Positions 37,813 through 48,350 of a DNA stretch of 64,000 nt are shown here, in pieces. This DNA is from Mycoplasmatota bacterium (lineage in GTDB: Bacteria > Bacillota_I > Bacilli_A > Acholeplasmatales > Acholeplasmataceae): positions 1,054,001 to 1,118,000 of the forward strand of contig CP076021.1 in the NCBI GenBank assembly GCA_018622495.1, in the 5' to 3' direction. The translations under genes and the position numbers were made by a program. The notes beneath the pieces were generated by a model. The model worked only from the letters and a program-made list of their open reading frames with translations, ran no database searches and was not told the origin of the DNA. The stretch's first letter is position 1. Each line of letters begins with the position of its first letter.

Positions 37813-38799
37813 TTATTGATTTTCAAAACGCCATACATCTTCTACCATTTTTTCGATAGACAATTTAGATTCCCAATTTAGTTCTTCTTTAGCTTTTGTA
37901 ACATCTGCATAGCTAATCGCGATATCTCCTGGTCTTCTATCGACAAATTCATATGGGATATTTACATTATTTACGTTCATAAATGTTTTAACAAGTTCTA
38001 ACACTGATGTTCCTTTTCCAGTACCCAAATTATATATATTGATACCTCCTTTATTAGATTTTAATGCACTTAAATGACCTTTTGCTAGATCAACAACATG
38101 TATATAATCTCTAACACCAGTTCCATCTACCGTTTCATAATCATTCCCATATATCAATAGTTTTTCTCGAATTCCTTTAGCAACTTGTGTAATATAAGGC
38201 ATTAAGTTATTTGGTATCCCATTAGGTACTTCACCTATTAATCCACTTTCATGAGCACCAACAGGATTAAAGTATCTTAGTAGAGTCACAGAAAGATTTT
38301 TGTTTGCTGTATAGGTGTCAATTAGAATACGCTCGCAAATTGCTTTTGTTTCCCCATATGGATTGGTTCTTTCAAGTATTGGCATTATTTCAGTAAATGG
38401 TGATTCCCCATCGCCATAAACAGTTGCAGAAGAAGAAAAAATTAATTTTATTACATTATATTTTATAGCAAGTTTTGCTAAATTTATTGTAGATATAAGA
38501 TTATTGGAATAATACTTAAGTGGAAAATTTACAGACTCTCCTACAGCCTTATATCCGGCAAAATGAATAATGCTTGATATTTCTTCATTTTTGAACAGTT
38601 CATTGAGAGAATCGAAATCAGTAGCATCAATATTATAAAAAGACGCATTTTTTCCAGTAATTTCTTTTATTTTAGATAGTGTTTCTATTCGTGAATTATA
38701 AAGGTTGTCTAATATAATAACTTCATAGTTATGTTCTAATAGTTCAACAACTGTATGTGATCCTATATATCCTAAGCCTCCGGTAACCAAAACCTTCAT
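37813..38799 (-). CDS. galE: UDP-glucose 4-epimerase
   Basis: Extended short-chain dehydrogenase of 328 residues that interconverts UDP-glucose and UDP-galactose (or the GlcNAc forms). It has the NAD-binding VTGGLGYIGSHTVVELL, SSSATVYGD, the catalytic NPYGETKAICE (Y-x-x-x-K) and the ending VDRRPGDIA. It sits in the capsule cluster between the flippase and manC and likely supplies galactose-type precursors. Confidence 0.94.
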   Translation of the reverse strand: MKVLVTGGLGYIGSHTVVELLEHNYEVIILDNLYNSRIETLSKIKEITGKNASFYNIDATDFDSLNELFKNEEISSIIHFAGYKAVGESVNFPLKYYSNNLISTINLAKLAIKYNVIKLIFSSSATVYGDGESPFTEIMPILERTNPYGETKAICERILIDTYTANKNLSVTLLRYFNPVGAHESGLIGEVPNGIPNNLMPYITQVAKGIREKLLIYGNDYETVDGTGVRDYIHVVDLAKGHLSALKSNKGGINIYNLGTGKGTSVLELVKTFMNVNNVNIPYEFVDRRPGDIAISYADVTKAKEELNWESKLSIEKMVEDVWRFENQ

Positions 38800-39153
38800 A
38801 TAATCATCTCCTTATTATTATAATATTTTCTTTTGCTATAATAACTACGGTTATTTTGGGTTTTCTGTTCTATTTGAATTCTTGATTTTGTATCTTAACC
38901 AAGCATATACTAGAACTCAACTTTACCCTCTGTATTTTTGTGAATAACAGCATAATCATTATCTAGATGCACTTAAAAACTTAAATCATTATTGATATCA
39001 ATCAACTTAGATAATGTCCAAAGCATTCTTTATGATTGACATAGTATTCTTTAACCTCATTTCTTCAAACTGACCCTTGATTATTTTGACAGTTTGCCTC
39101 CATGAAAAATTTATTGAAGGGATATGTTTAAGTCTAAAATCATAAAGTAATCT
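38800..39153 (-). other. Gap between galE and manC, possibly a decayed gene
   Basis: About 354 bases without an intact gene. Reading the minus strand, the piece just after manC is open for about 45 codons (including INFSWRQTVKIIKGQFEE) and then breaks up through frame changes and stops. It looks like a relic, but I cannot name the family. Confidence 0.35.
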
Positions 39154-40224
39154 TTAAATTTTTTTTAGAAGTTCCTTAATTCTTTGTGAATCATCCTTGT
39201 TACATACTAAGAGCGCATCTTTTGTATCAACTATAACCATATTAGATACACCAATAGATGTAATCAAACGAGATTCCCTATCTGAAATGACAATATTATT
39301 ACTTGAATCTACTTGTATATATCTAACATTCTTAATTATATTATTATTATTATCTTTTTCAAAAACTTCTTCTAATGATTTAAATCCACCAACATCATTC
39401 CATCCAAAATCAACTGGAATACATTGAATGAGTTGGGACTTTTCCATAACTGCAAAATCTATAGAAATACGTTCAAATTTGTCGAAAAATGGTCTAGTAA
39501 CATTAGATAGTTCTAATCCAATTTTTACATCTATGACTTTCTTCATGTCATTAATAACAGAAACATGATTTGGAATATACCTATTTAACTCTTTAATAAT
39601 AGTTGAATACTTAAAAATAAATATACCACTATTCCAAACATACTTATCTTGTTCTAAATATTCCCTAGCAGTTTCAAGATTTGGTTTTTCCATAAATCTT
39701 ATTGCTTTAGATGGTTGATTTAATTCCAAACTATTCAATTGTATATATCCATAACCAGTTTCTGGTCGACTAGCTTTTATACCAAGCGTAACAATAAACC
39801 CTTCAATAGCTTTCTCTTCAGCCCTCTTCAGACTCTGAATAAAACCATTCACATCACCTATCAAATGATCACTCGCTAATACAGTAATAACTTCATCATT
39901 ATCAGAATCTCTAGAAATTATTAAGCTCCCATATGCAATTGCTGCTGCAGTGTCCTTAAAATCAGGTTCAATAATAATATTTCTTTCAGGGATATCATAT
40001 AACTCGGAAATAATTCTTTTAGACTGTATTTCATTAGTTGATACATAGATATCTTTTGAGTCTACATAATTAAGAACTCTATCTACGGTTTCTCTAATCA
40101 TAGATTTATTAGAAAAAAGTGATAGTAGTTGTTTGGGTTTTACTTTTGTGGATAATGGCCAAAATCTTTCACCACTTCCACCTGCCATAATTAATATTTT
40201 CATATTATGATAATCAAGAATCAC
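39154..40224 (-). CDS. manC: Mannose-1-phosphate guanylyltransferase
   Basis: Nucleotidyltransferase of about 350 residues making GDP-mannose from GTP and mannose 1-phosphate. It shows MAGGSGERFWPLS, KPKQLLSL, EPDFKDTAAAIAYG, VTLGIKASRPETGYGYI, FMEKPN, WNSGIFIFK and FGWNDVGGFKSL, all typical of ManC. The isomerase domain of longer ManC forms is absent. The start may be the GTG giving MILDYHNMK or the ATG seven codons on; neither has a strong ribosome site. The preceding ~225-base gap holds no gene. Confidence 0.93.
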   Translation of the reverse strand: MILDYHNMKILIMAGGSGERFWPLSTKVKPKQLLSLFSNKSMIRETVDRVLNYVDSKDIYVSTNEIQSKRIISELYDIPERNIIIEPDFKDTAAAIAYGSLIISRDSDNDEVITVLASDHLIGDVNGFIQSLKRAEEKAIEGFIVTLGIKASRPETGYGYIQLNSLELNQPSKAIRFMEKPNLETAREYLEQDKYVWNSGIFIFKYSTIIKELNRYIPNHVSVINDMKKVIDVKIGLELSNVTRPFFDKFERISIDFAVMEKSQLIQCIPVDFGWNDVGGFKSLEEVFEKDNNNNIIKNVRYIQVDSSNNIVISDRESRLITSIGVSNMVIVDTKDALLVCNKDDSQRIKELLKKI

Positions 40225-40449
40225 TATTACATTCTACTGTGACTCTAATCGCTCCTTTCATTAGTATTCAACAATCCTTTCATAACTCCAATGTAATTTT
40301 ATTCAAATATAATATCGATAAAATGAACTCATTCGTTTTTTTATCGTATGATTTATATCATTAAATATCTTTTTAAATGAAATTATACCTATAATTTTTT
40401 CGAATCCTAAATATATTATTATTCTCTTTTCAAAATTTATTTATATTCA

Positions 40450-41526
40450 TTAATACAATGAATCCATAGTTTTAATAATACCGCAATACTTTTTGTAAAA
40501 TCTTTTACAAAATTTTCTTAATTCTTTACTTAAATATATGTCTTCTCTACATAAACTATATACTTTAGAATTCCCACCCATAATATAATGATTAATTAAA
40601 ACAGTTGAAGTAATACCTACAATAACACTGTTTCTATAGTTATCACTAAAAATAATATCATCACCAGTAATATTTAAGTCAAATATAGTATATCCTCTAC
40701 TTTTGTAGAGTCCAACATTATTATCCCTTGGATGTAATTTTATTATAAACTCTTTTCCCTTTTTGTTAGCCCAGATTTGAATTTTATTTAGAATTTCGAA
40801 ATATTTTCCTTTATCAATATCTTTTCCGAATTTGTATGGTTGAGTATAAAATATTACAGGACTTTTATATATTATACTATTTGAAAACTCTATATTTGTT
40901 AATCTTTTTATCACATTTCTATAATAAACGACAACATTTTCATTAACAAGGATTAAATTCTTTTTTCTTCGCATCACAGAAAATATTGTATAATAGCTTG
41001 GACATATAACTCGAGAAATATAATAATCAAAATATTTTATAATATATCTGCTAATATATTTTATTGTTCTAGATTGAGAATATTGCAATCTAATCCAATA
41101 GAAAATAGATTCATATGATCCTATTCCATCATCAATAATTACAAATTTAATTATTTTTCTATAATTTGAAAATTTACTAAACGGTAACTTCCAAGGAAGA
41201 TGTGGAGAAATAATGTCTTTTCTCGTTAGTAATTTCTTATTTGTGAAGACAAGATTATTTATATTTAACCCAATGAATAACACATCAATTGAAATATTAG
41301 TTTTAATTCTACTAAAATCTTCTTTTTTTAAAATTCGACCATTTTTTGAATGATTCATTACAATTATAAGAATCTTAGGATTTTCTTTTCTTGATATAGA
41401 ATTATTTGACTCTATATACGCGAGGTACCCTATTAAATGATATTTTGTTATTACATATCCAATTGTGTTGTAATCATTCAAGTTAACATGATTATTCTTA
41501 ATGAAATTTATTTTTTTATACACCAT
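40450..41526 (-). CDS. Putative CMP-nonulosonate (sialyl)transferase
   Basis: Soluble protein of 358 residues. Three short motifs match those shared by bacterial sialyltransferase families GT38, GT52 and GT80: an acidic D-D-G at 132-134 (FVIIDDGIGSYES), an HP motif at 265-266 (FIIKLHPRD) and a small-residue S/T pair at 307-308 (VGITSTVLIN). Flanking strands fit a GT-B fold. With the neuB and neuA-like genes in the same cluster, transfer of a nonulosonic acid to the repeat unit is a reasonable proposal. Overall similarity to any one family cannot be judged here. The gene overlaps wzy by 11 bases. Confidence 0.6.
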   Translation of the reverse strand: MVYKKINFIKNNHVNLNDYNTIGYVITKYHLIGYLAYIESNNSISRKENPKILIIVMNHSKNGRILKKEDFSRIKTNISIDVLFIGLNINNLVFTNKKLLTRKDIISPHLPWKLPFSKFSNYRKIIKFVIIDDGIGSYESIFYWIRLQYSQSRTIKYISRYIIKYFDYYISRVICPSYYTIFSVMRRKKNLILVNENVVVYYRNVIKRLTNIEFSNSIIYKSPVIFYTQPYKFGKDIDKGKYFEILNKIQIWANKKGKEFIIKLHPRDNNVGLYKSRGYTIFDLNITGDDIIFSDNYRNSVIVGITSTVLINHYIMGGNSKVYSLCREDIYLSKELRKFCKRFYKKYCGIIKTMDSLY

Positions 41527-42654
41527 AGATTTTCCCTTTTATTAGATTACTATTACTAGTATATTTGTTAGTTTTATTCAGAGAATATAGTACTAGAAAA
41601 TACATAAGTACATCGCCATAATAATATGAAAACAATAAATCTGTAGATGCCCTCATAATAAATATCAAACTGATTATTAACAACAAAATTTCTTTTCTTT
41701 TCAACATCGATAATAAAGAATTCACCATTAGCATTAAAACGATTACAAATATAATAAAACCATATCTTGAATATAAGTTAAGGAAAGAATTATGTAAATT
41801 AAAGTCAAAATATACGGCTAATGGTATTTGATCCAATTTTGGCCCTAAAAGAAAATTTAAAATAGAATCAAATAATTTTTCATAAAATTCTTTCCAAATA
41901 GTGAGCCTTCCACCTAAAGTTAAATTTGAAGTTTCAAAAAATCTAGAAAATACAACTTTATAAAAATCCGATTGAATAAAAACAATTATTATAACAATTA
42001 TTATTATAATAATTAAATTAATTAATTTTTTAAAATACGTAGAATTTCTTGTATTCCACATAAGTGTCAAAAGCACTAGAACACGAGATACTAAAATTCC
42101 TGTTCTTCCAATAGCAAAAACTGATAACAAAAAAAATAATACTGATGGCAAAATATTTATTGTATTCTCTTTATAATTAGATACATAATACATAAAAATA
42201 AAAAATAATAAATATACTGAAACATAATTTCTACTTGCATTTACGAATATAGAATCAAATGAATTTCCGAAAGAATAAAAAGTAAGAATATAAATGACAC
42301 AATAAAAAACAAAAATTTCCATAATTTTTTATCAAGCTTTGTATTTAAAATAAGTACTGCAACCCCAAAATATATATAAGATGATACTAACTCTCCTAAA
42401 GTTGAATTGTTATTATAAATAAAAGATAAAAAACCAAATATTAAAAAAAACATAATAATCAAATATTGCTTCAACATACTCTTATTAAAATCAAGAAGTA
42501 GACATAATAAATGAGAAATTAATCCAAGAGCTAATGAAAAATAAAAATTTAAATCTGCAACAAATATGGAACTAAGATAAGCATTAATAAAAAAAGCTGC
42601 CAGAACTAAATTTTTTATTATGTCTACTTTTTTTTTTCTTATACTCATATTCAT
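41516..42654 (-). pseudogene. wzy: Wzy-type O-antigen/capsule polymerase, frameshifted
   Basis: Membrane protein with about ten TM helices, read from two overlapping frames (42241-42654 and 41516-42322). The central region SRNYVSVYLLFF and the GRLTIWKEFYEKL segment after a large loop are characteristic of polymerases and ligases of the O-antigen family. The break is in the A run at 42277-42281: with one more base the sequence joins smoothly as FLLFYSFGNSFDS. It would polymerise repeat units at the outer face of the membrane. A one-base homopolymer indel may be sequencing error or a phase switch. Confidence 0.78.
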
Positions 42655-42655
42655 T

Positions 42656-43735
42656 TTAACCTAAAATATCCTTATTTTTTTCACCTATGATATTCATATC
42701 TCTATCTTCTATCTTAATACTAAAGTTTTTTATTTCTCTGTTTTTATCCAAATATTCCCCACTAATTATTTTAGATGTCCACTGTTTATTATCTAAATAC
42801 CATTTTATTGTATTTTGCAAACCAATATCAAAGGTATACTTAGGTTTCCATCCTAATGCAGTTTCTATTTTAGTAGCATTTATTGCGTATCTCATATCAT
42901 GTCCAGGTCTATCTTCAACATATTTAATTAAATCTTTTGATTTACCTAATGCTTTAATAATTGCTTGTACTACTTCTAAATTAGTCCTTTCATTATTCCC
43001 ACCTATATTATATATTTCACCAACACTTCCTTTATGAATAATTAAATCAATGGCTGAACAATGATCATCAACATGCAGCCAATCTCTAACGTTTTTCCCT
43101 GTTCCATATACTGGCAATTTTTCATTATTTAAAGCCTTTATTATCATTAATGGAATAAGTTTTTCTGGGAATTGATATGCTCCATAATTATTGGAACATC
43201 TAGATATTGTTACCGGTATTTTAAATGTTCTTGAATATGCTTGAACTAATAAGTCAGCCGATGCTTTTGAAGCCGAATATGGACTAGATGCATGGATCGG
43301 TGTATCTTCAGTAAATTGTAAATCTAGTCTATCTAATGGTAAATCTCCATATACCTCATCAGTAGACACTTGATGGTATCTAGAAACATTATACTTCCTT
43401 GTAGCATCAAGTAATACTTGCGTTCCAAGTATATTCGTTTCTAAAAATAATTCAGGGTTAGTTAGTGATCTATCAACGTGAGATTCTGCTGCAAAATTAA
43501 CAACAACATCAAACTGTTCTTTCTTAAATAGATTATAAACCAGTTTTCTGTCACAAATATTACCTTTGACAAATCTAAAGTTATTATTTTTTTGTAATGG
43601 TTTAAGTGTCTCTAAATTTCCAGCATAAGTTAAGGTGTCTAAACATATTACTTTATATTTAGGATATTTTTTACAAATATAATGGCAAAAGTTTCCACCT
43701 ATAAATCCTGCACCACCTGTTACTAATAATTTCAT
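42656..43735 (-). CDS. rfbB: dTDP-glucose 4,6-dehydratase
   Basis: Extended SDR of 359 residues, second step of dTDP-L-rhamnose synthesis. It shows VTGGAGFIGGNFCHY, VNFAAESHVDRSL, STDEVYGDLPLD, the catalytic YSASKASADLL, SRCSNNYG and RPGHDMRYAI. It is preceded by rfbD, rfbC and rfbA in the same direction with almost no spacing, giving a complete rhamnose pathway. A C-terminal extension of ~25 residues beyond the usual end (after WYLDNKQW) is ordinary for this family. Confidence 0.96.
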   Translation of the reverse strand: MKLLVTGGAGFIGGNFCHYICKKYPKYKVICLDTLTYAGNLETLKPLQKNNNFRFVKGNICDRKLVYNLFKKEQFDVVVNFAAESHVDRSLTNPELFLETNILGTQVLLDATRKYNVSRYHQVSTDEVYGDLPLDRLDLQFTEDTPIHASSPYSASKASADLLVQAYSRTFKIPVTISRCSNNYGAYQFPEKLIPLMIIKALNNEKLPVYGTGKNVRDWLHVDDHCSAIDLIIHKGSVGEIYNIGGNNERTNLEVVQAIIKALGKSKDLIKYVEDRPGHDMRYAINATKIETALGWKPKYTFDIGLQNTIKWYLDNKQWTSKIISGEYLDKNREIKNFSIKIEDRDMNIIGEKNKDILG

Positions 43736-44584
43736 TTATATAACCTCAATTTCCTTCAAATATCTTTTTAAAGCATCTTGCCAAGATGGCAATGGTTTGA
43801 ATCCGTTAGCTATAAGATTTTTTTTACTCATAACTGAGTTTCTTGGTCTTTTTGCTATTGTTGGATACTGATTTGTTGAAATAGCATTCAAATTTATATC
43901 TATGTTTGAAAATTCAAATATTTTTTTTGCAAACTCAAACCAACTACAAATACCTTCATTAGTTGCATGATAAACTCCATATTTATCAGTCTCTATCATA
44001 TCTACAATAAGTTTGGATAGATCATATGTATAAGTTGGAGATCCAATTTGATCTGAGACAATGTTTAACTTATTTTTTTCTTTGCTTAGCTTAAGTATAG
44101 TCTTAATAAAATTATTACCATTTTTGCCGAATACCCAAGAAATACGAACAATAAAATGCTTAGAATGTTTTAATGTTTCAATTTCACCAAGGTACTTTGT
44201 TTCTCCATAAAAAGATTTAGGATTTGGTATATCATCAACTAAGTATTCTTTATCCTTATCTCCAGAAAAAATATAATCAGTAGAAATATATACAAATTTA
44301 GCATCTAATTTTTTTGCAGATTCAACTAAATATTTAGTTCCATTAACATTAACATCATAGCATGATTTTTTATTGAGTTCGGCACTATCTACAGCTGTAT
44401 ATGCTGCACAATGAACTACAACATCCGGTTTATTATGACTCATAAATACATTCACTGCGCTTTGATTAGTGATGTCTAAATCTTTAAGATCTATACCAAT
44501 TATATCATTATATTTTCTACTCTTTAATTCTTCAACAACATCAAACCCAAGTTGACCTTCAACTCCTGTAACAACTATTTTCAT
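43736..44584 (-). CDS. rfbD: dTDP-4-dehydrorhamnose reductase
   Basis: SDR enzyme of 282 residues, last step of dTDP-L-rhamnose synthesis. It has VTGVEGQLGFDVV, VVHCAAYTAVDSAE, ISTDYIFSG, the catalytic FYGETKYLGE (Y-x-x-x-K), RISWVFGKNGNNF and DQIGSPTYT. It abuts rfbB and overlaps rfbC by 4 bases. Confidence 0.95.
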   Translation of the reverse strand: MKIVVTGVEGQLGFDVVEELKSRKYNDIIGIDLKDLDITNQSAVNVFMSHNKPDVVVHCAAYTAVDSAELNKKSCYDVNVNGTKYLVESAKKLDAKFVYISTDYIFSGDKDKEYLVDDIPNPKSFYGETKYLGEIETLKHSKHFIVRISWVFGKNGNNFIKTILKLSKEKNKLNIVSDQIGSPTYTYDLSKLIVDMIETDKYGVYHATNEGICSWFEFAKKIFEFSNIDINLNAISTNQYPTIAKRPRNSVMSKKNLIANGFKPLPSWQDALKRYLKEIEVI

Positions 44585-45129
44585 TTGAAATTCACATCCG
44601 AATCTTTCAAATATGGTGCTGTTATATCTTTTTTAGATAAAATAACATCATTCAAGGGCCACTTAATACTGATATCAGGATCATCATATTTTATGGATTT
44701 ATCTGATTTCGGATCATAGTAAGCATCCACCTTATATTGCACTTCAGAATTTTCTTCTAATGTTACAAATCCGTGTGCAAATCCTTGTGGAATGAGAAGC
44801 ATCTTATGATTGTCTGGAGTAAGTTCTATACCAAACCACTTTTTGTAAGTTGAACTAGATTTTCTTAAATCAACTGCGACATCCCAAATTTTACCTCTAG
44901 TACATCTCACAAGTTTAGTTTGAGCACTCGGGTTGTTCTGAAAATGCAAACCTCTTAAAACCCCTTTTTCAAAACTTAAAGAATGATTGTCTTGTTTAAA
45001 TTCTATGTTTATTCCACAGTCATAAAATACTTTTTTGTTGTAAGATTCAACAAACCATCCCCGATAATCGGCAAAAACTATAGGTTCAATAATTATCAGA
45101 TCATTTATTTCAGTTTGTATTATTTTCAT
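44581..45129 (-). CDS. rfbC: dTDP-4-dehydrorhamnose 3,5-epimerase
   Basis: Cupin-fold epimerase of 182 residues. Active-site landmarks are FKQDNHSLS, GVLRGLHFQ with the catalytic His, KLVRCTRGKIWDVAVDLRKSS and IPQGFAHGFVTL. Third step of the rhamnose pathway. It shares one base with the rfbA stop, so the four rfb genes are translated as a coupled block. Confidence 0.95.
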   Translation of the reverse strand: MKIIQTEINDLIIIEPIVFADYRGWFVESYNKKVFYDCGINIEFKQDNHSLSFEKGVLRGLHFQNNPSAQTKLVRCTRGKIWDVAVDLRKSSSTYKKWFGIELTPDNHKMLLIPQGFAHGFVTLEENSEVQYKVDAYYDPKSDKSIKYDDPDISIKWPLNDVILSKKDITAPYLKDSDVNFK

Positions 45130-46013
45130 TAATATCTCACCTTACCTTTCAGCACATCAAATAAAAATTTACCATATTTACTTTTCTTCATGAGTTCAGC
45201 TTGCTTTCTTAACTGTTCTTTAGATATCCATCCATTACTATACGCTATCTCTTCTGGACAAGATATTTTCAAACCTTGATGATCTTCAATCATTTTTACA
45301 AAAGATGTTGCTTCCGCTAATGATTCATGAGTTCCAGTATCTAACCATGTAAATCCTCTACCAAACGTGACTACATCCAAACTATCATCGTCTAAATACA
45401 TTCTATTTAAGTCTGTTATTTCTAATTCTCCCCGTTCAGATGGTTTAACTTTTTTGGCAAAATCTACAACTCGGTTATCATAAAAATATAACCCGGTTAC
45501 AGCATAATGCGATTTTGGTTTTTTAGGCTTTTCTTCCAAAGAAATCACCTTACCAGACTCATTAAATTCTACGACGCCAAATCTTTCTGGGTCATCAACA
45601 TGATAACCAAAAACTGTTGCTTTTCCCAATTTTGTATTTTGAACAGCCCTATCTAGTGCATTTTTTAACCCATTACCATAAAAAACATTGTCTCCTAGTA
45701 TCAAACATACTTTGTCTTGGCCTATAAAATCTTCAGCAATCAAGAAAGCTTGAGCAAGTCCATCTGGTGATATTTGAATATCGTATTTTAATGATAATCC
45801 AAATTTTGAACCATTACCTAATAAAGATTGAAAACGATATGTGTCATCTGGAGTTGATATAATCAAAATATCCTTAATTCCTGCAAACATTAAAATTGAT
45901 AACGGATAATAAATCATGGGTTTATCATAAATCGGTAATAATTGTTTGCTTGTCACCATTGTGAGAGGATATAATCGTGATCCTGATCCTCCAGCTAATA
46001 TTATCCCTTTCAT
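45129..46013 (-). CDS. rfbA: Glucose-1-phosphate thymidylyltransferase
   Basis: Nucleotidyltransferase of about 294 residues making dTDP-glucose. It has [56 protein letters not shown] and [12 protein letters not shown] choose the ATG at 46011-46013, 9 bases after AGGAGG; a GTG two codons upstream is too close to that site. It opens the rfbACDB block after the GT4 gene. Confidence 0.96.
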   Translation of the reverse strand: MKGIILAGGSGSRLYPLTMVTSKQLLPIYDKPMIYYPLSILMFAGIKDILIISTPDDTYRFQSLLGNGSKFGLSLKYDIQISPDGLAQAFLIAEDFIGQDKVCLILGDNVFYGNGLKNALDRAVQNTKLGKATVFGYHVDDPERFGVVEFNESGKVISLEEKPKKPKSHYAVTGLYFYDNRVVDFAKKVKPSERGELEITDLNRMYLDDDSLDVVTFGRGFTWLDTGTHESLAEATSFVKMIEDHQGLKISCPEEIAYSNGWISKEQLRKQAELMKKSKYGKFLFDVLKGKVRY

Positions 46014-47151
46014 AAACACTCACCTCCTTTTGTTCCTTCTAAATCAATATACTTTTCAAATTTCCCTATAGACTTTATCCAACTAAAATTACTCATATAA
46101 CTCTTAATATTAAAAGAATACTTGCTAAGTATATCTATATTTAAAATAAATTTTTCCATTGCTTTATATAATTCATCAATTGAATTAGGCTCAATCAATA
46201 AGCCAGTTACGTTATCTTGTACTTGTTCAGGGATACCACCAGTCTTAGTTGCTATCACTGGAACCAAAAAATCATAACCCAGCATTATTACACCAGATTG
46301 AGTGGCATCTATATAAGGGCAAACTAAAACAACATTTTTTCTTCCAAAATATTTATATAAATCTTCATTAGGAATCCATTCATTTACAACATTAGTTCCT
46401 ATAGTTTTTTTAATTTCATTGACATTTAGTTTTAAATCACCTTCACCTACTATGGACAATGTTATTTGTTGTTTATACTTATCTAATAGTCTTTTATACG
46501 CTTCCCATAAAATATTTAACCCTTTATACTTGGTAATCCTTCCAAAAAAAAGAAAATTCACTTTTTTTGCATCTTTATTTGAATCCTTGAATTCTTTATT
46601 ACTGCTTTGATTTATATGAATACCTAAAGGAATATATATAACGTTTTCATTTTTATATTTTTCTTTAGTATAATTAATAAATTTTTCGTATGTACTATTA
46701 TTGCTTTTGCTTTTTTATAAATTTTATTAGTATTAAAAACAAGTCTATATATTTTAAATAATAAATTTTCTCCACTATGGGGAATAGGATCGTGATTAAC
46801 AATATAATATTTTCTATCTATAATTTTATTTATTCTATAGCTCCAACTTGCACCCATCGGGCAATAAACAAAATCAATTTCTCCAATATCTTTTAAATTA
46901 TTGATAATAATTTTCTTTTGTCTAAATGAAAAAAATATTGTGTTAAAAATGAACTGTAACAATGAATTATAAGTGTTTATTATAACAAGTTTTTTCAATT
47001 CCAATTCCCGCCATTCTTCAAGATTATCAATGTCACTTGAGATAATTGCGCTAACTTCATAACCTTTTAATAGAAAAGCTTTTGTAGTTTCAAGCGAGAC
47101 TATTGCCCCACCTCCCCTTCTACCGGTAAAATTAATTGCTATTTTTTTCAT
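46010..47151 (-). pseudogene. GT4-family glycosyltransferase, frameshifted
   Basis: About 380 codons in two frames. The N-terminal half (46624-47151) begins KIAINFTGRRGGGA and reaches KAKAIIVHT. The C-terminal half (46010 to about 46690) continues YTKEKYKNENVIYIPLGI, then NFLFFGRITKYKGL and the donor-site pattern GYDFLVPVIATKTGGIPEQV. At 46682-46686 a run of five A (minus strand) should be six; adding one base joins HTKK to FINYTKE in one frame. The product would add a sugar to the repeat unit. Specificity unknown. Confidence 0.8.
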
Positions 47152-47430
47152 AATTTATATCCCCTTTCTGAAACTAGTATTATTCACAAAATCAATTCTG
47201 TAAATTTAATTAATCATTAAATATATATACATATAAATTAAAATAAAGCTCATGAAACTTTTAATAGTTTGGGAAAATCCATGTATAAAAAGTAATGATA
47301 TATATTGTTTTCTCTCATAAATAAGATATACTTTGATTCAAACGAATACGAAATATTAATTAAAAAACATACAAAAAACTAATAATCAAAATAGGTGATG
47401 CTAGTATAAATTTAAAGTACTTCATCTATG
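47152..47430. other. Non-coding gap inside the capsule cluster
   Basis: About 280 very AT-rich bases between two glycosyltransferase genes. No reading frame, hairpin or named relic is recognisable. Confidence 0.35.
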
Positions 47431-48330
47431 TTACTTCTCTTTCAAATTTCTATGTGATATTCCCTTCACTTTATAGTCGATTAATGAATACATCAATGCT
47501 TTGGCCAGATAATATTTATTAGATAGTGTGAATATTAATATTCTAATTATTATCTGTAGAGAATTAATAAGTAACCCATATAATCTTTTAAAAGATTTAT
47601 AATTCATGTGTACAAAAAGAAGTCTATTTCTATATAAATAATAAATTGAAAAAATACTTGATTTTCCTGATGTAGTACTAATTTTATGATAAATAACACT
47701 ATTATTAACAACATAATTATCATAATTCATTCTATTCATCAAATATGAATACGCAACATCTTCACCATACATAAAATATTCTTCAGGAATATATCCTACC
47801 TTATTTACAGTCTGTCTTGATATCATAAAACAGCATCCAGAAATGAAAGACGTCTTTGAATCTTTGATTATAGGAGTACTTTTCATACTATAATTGAATA
47901 GAATTTTTCTGTATTTACCCCCAGAATACCATATATTTTTTGTATAATAATTAAGTATTTTAGGTGAAATAATACCAATTTTGTTATTCGAGTTTTTCTT
48001 ATAAAAAACCAGTAACTTATCTATAAAATCCGGTTCGACAATTGTATCATTGTTTATTACTATTACATAATCACTTCTATCATCTATAGCCAACTTAATA
48101 CCTAAATTATTTCCACTCGCGTATCCATTTTTTTTTGGAACATAATAAGTCTTATCAATAGTAACTCTTTTTGTTACTTCTTCATAATACTCCCTGCTTG
48201 GAGAGTTATCTAAATAATATATAGTATTTACCTGATTTGAAGAAACATTAACATTTTTTAGACTTATTAAACATTCAATGGTGTCTTCTATATTTTTATA
48301 TGACAATACAATTATACCAATTTTAATCAT
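47431..48330 (-). CDS. GT2-family glycosyltransferase
   Basis: GT-A fold enzyme of 299 residues resembling rhamnosyltransferases of the WbbL group. It has IGIIVLSYKN, the D-N-S block YYLDNSPS, VIVINNDTIVEPDF with the D-x-D-like N-D-T, SGCCFMISRQ and FMYGEDVAYSYLMNR with the catalytic acidic residues. A hydrophobic patch at ~245-265 may touch the membrane. With the rfb genes in the cluster, rhamnose transfer is plausible but not proven. Confidence 0.85.
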   Translation of the reverse strand: MIKIGIIVLSYKNIEDTIECLISLKNVNVSSNQVNTIYYLDNSPSREYYEEVTKRVTIDKTYYVPKKNGYASGNNLGIKLAIDDRSDYVIVINNDTIVEPDFIDKLLVFYKKNSNNKIGIISPKILNYYTKNIWYSGGKYRKILFNYSMKSTPIIKDSKTSFISGCCFMISRQTVNKVGYIPEEYFMYGEDVAYSYLMNRMNYDNYVVNNSVIYHKISTTSGKSSIFSIYYLYRNRLLFVHMNYKSFKRLYGLLINSLQIIIRILIFTLSNKYYLAKALMYSLIDYKVKGISHRNLKEK

Positions 48331-48350
48331 GGTCGCACTCCTAAAATATA

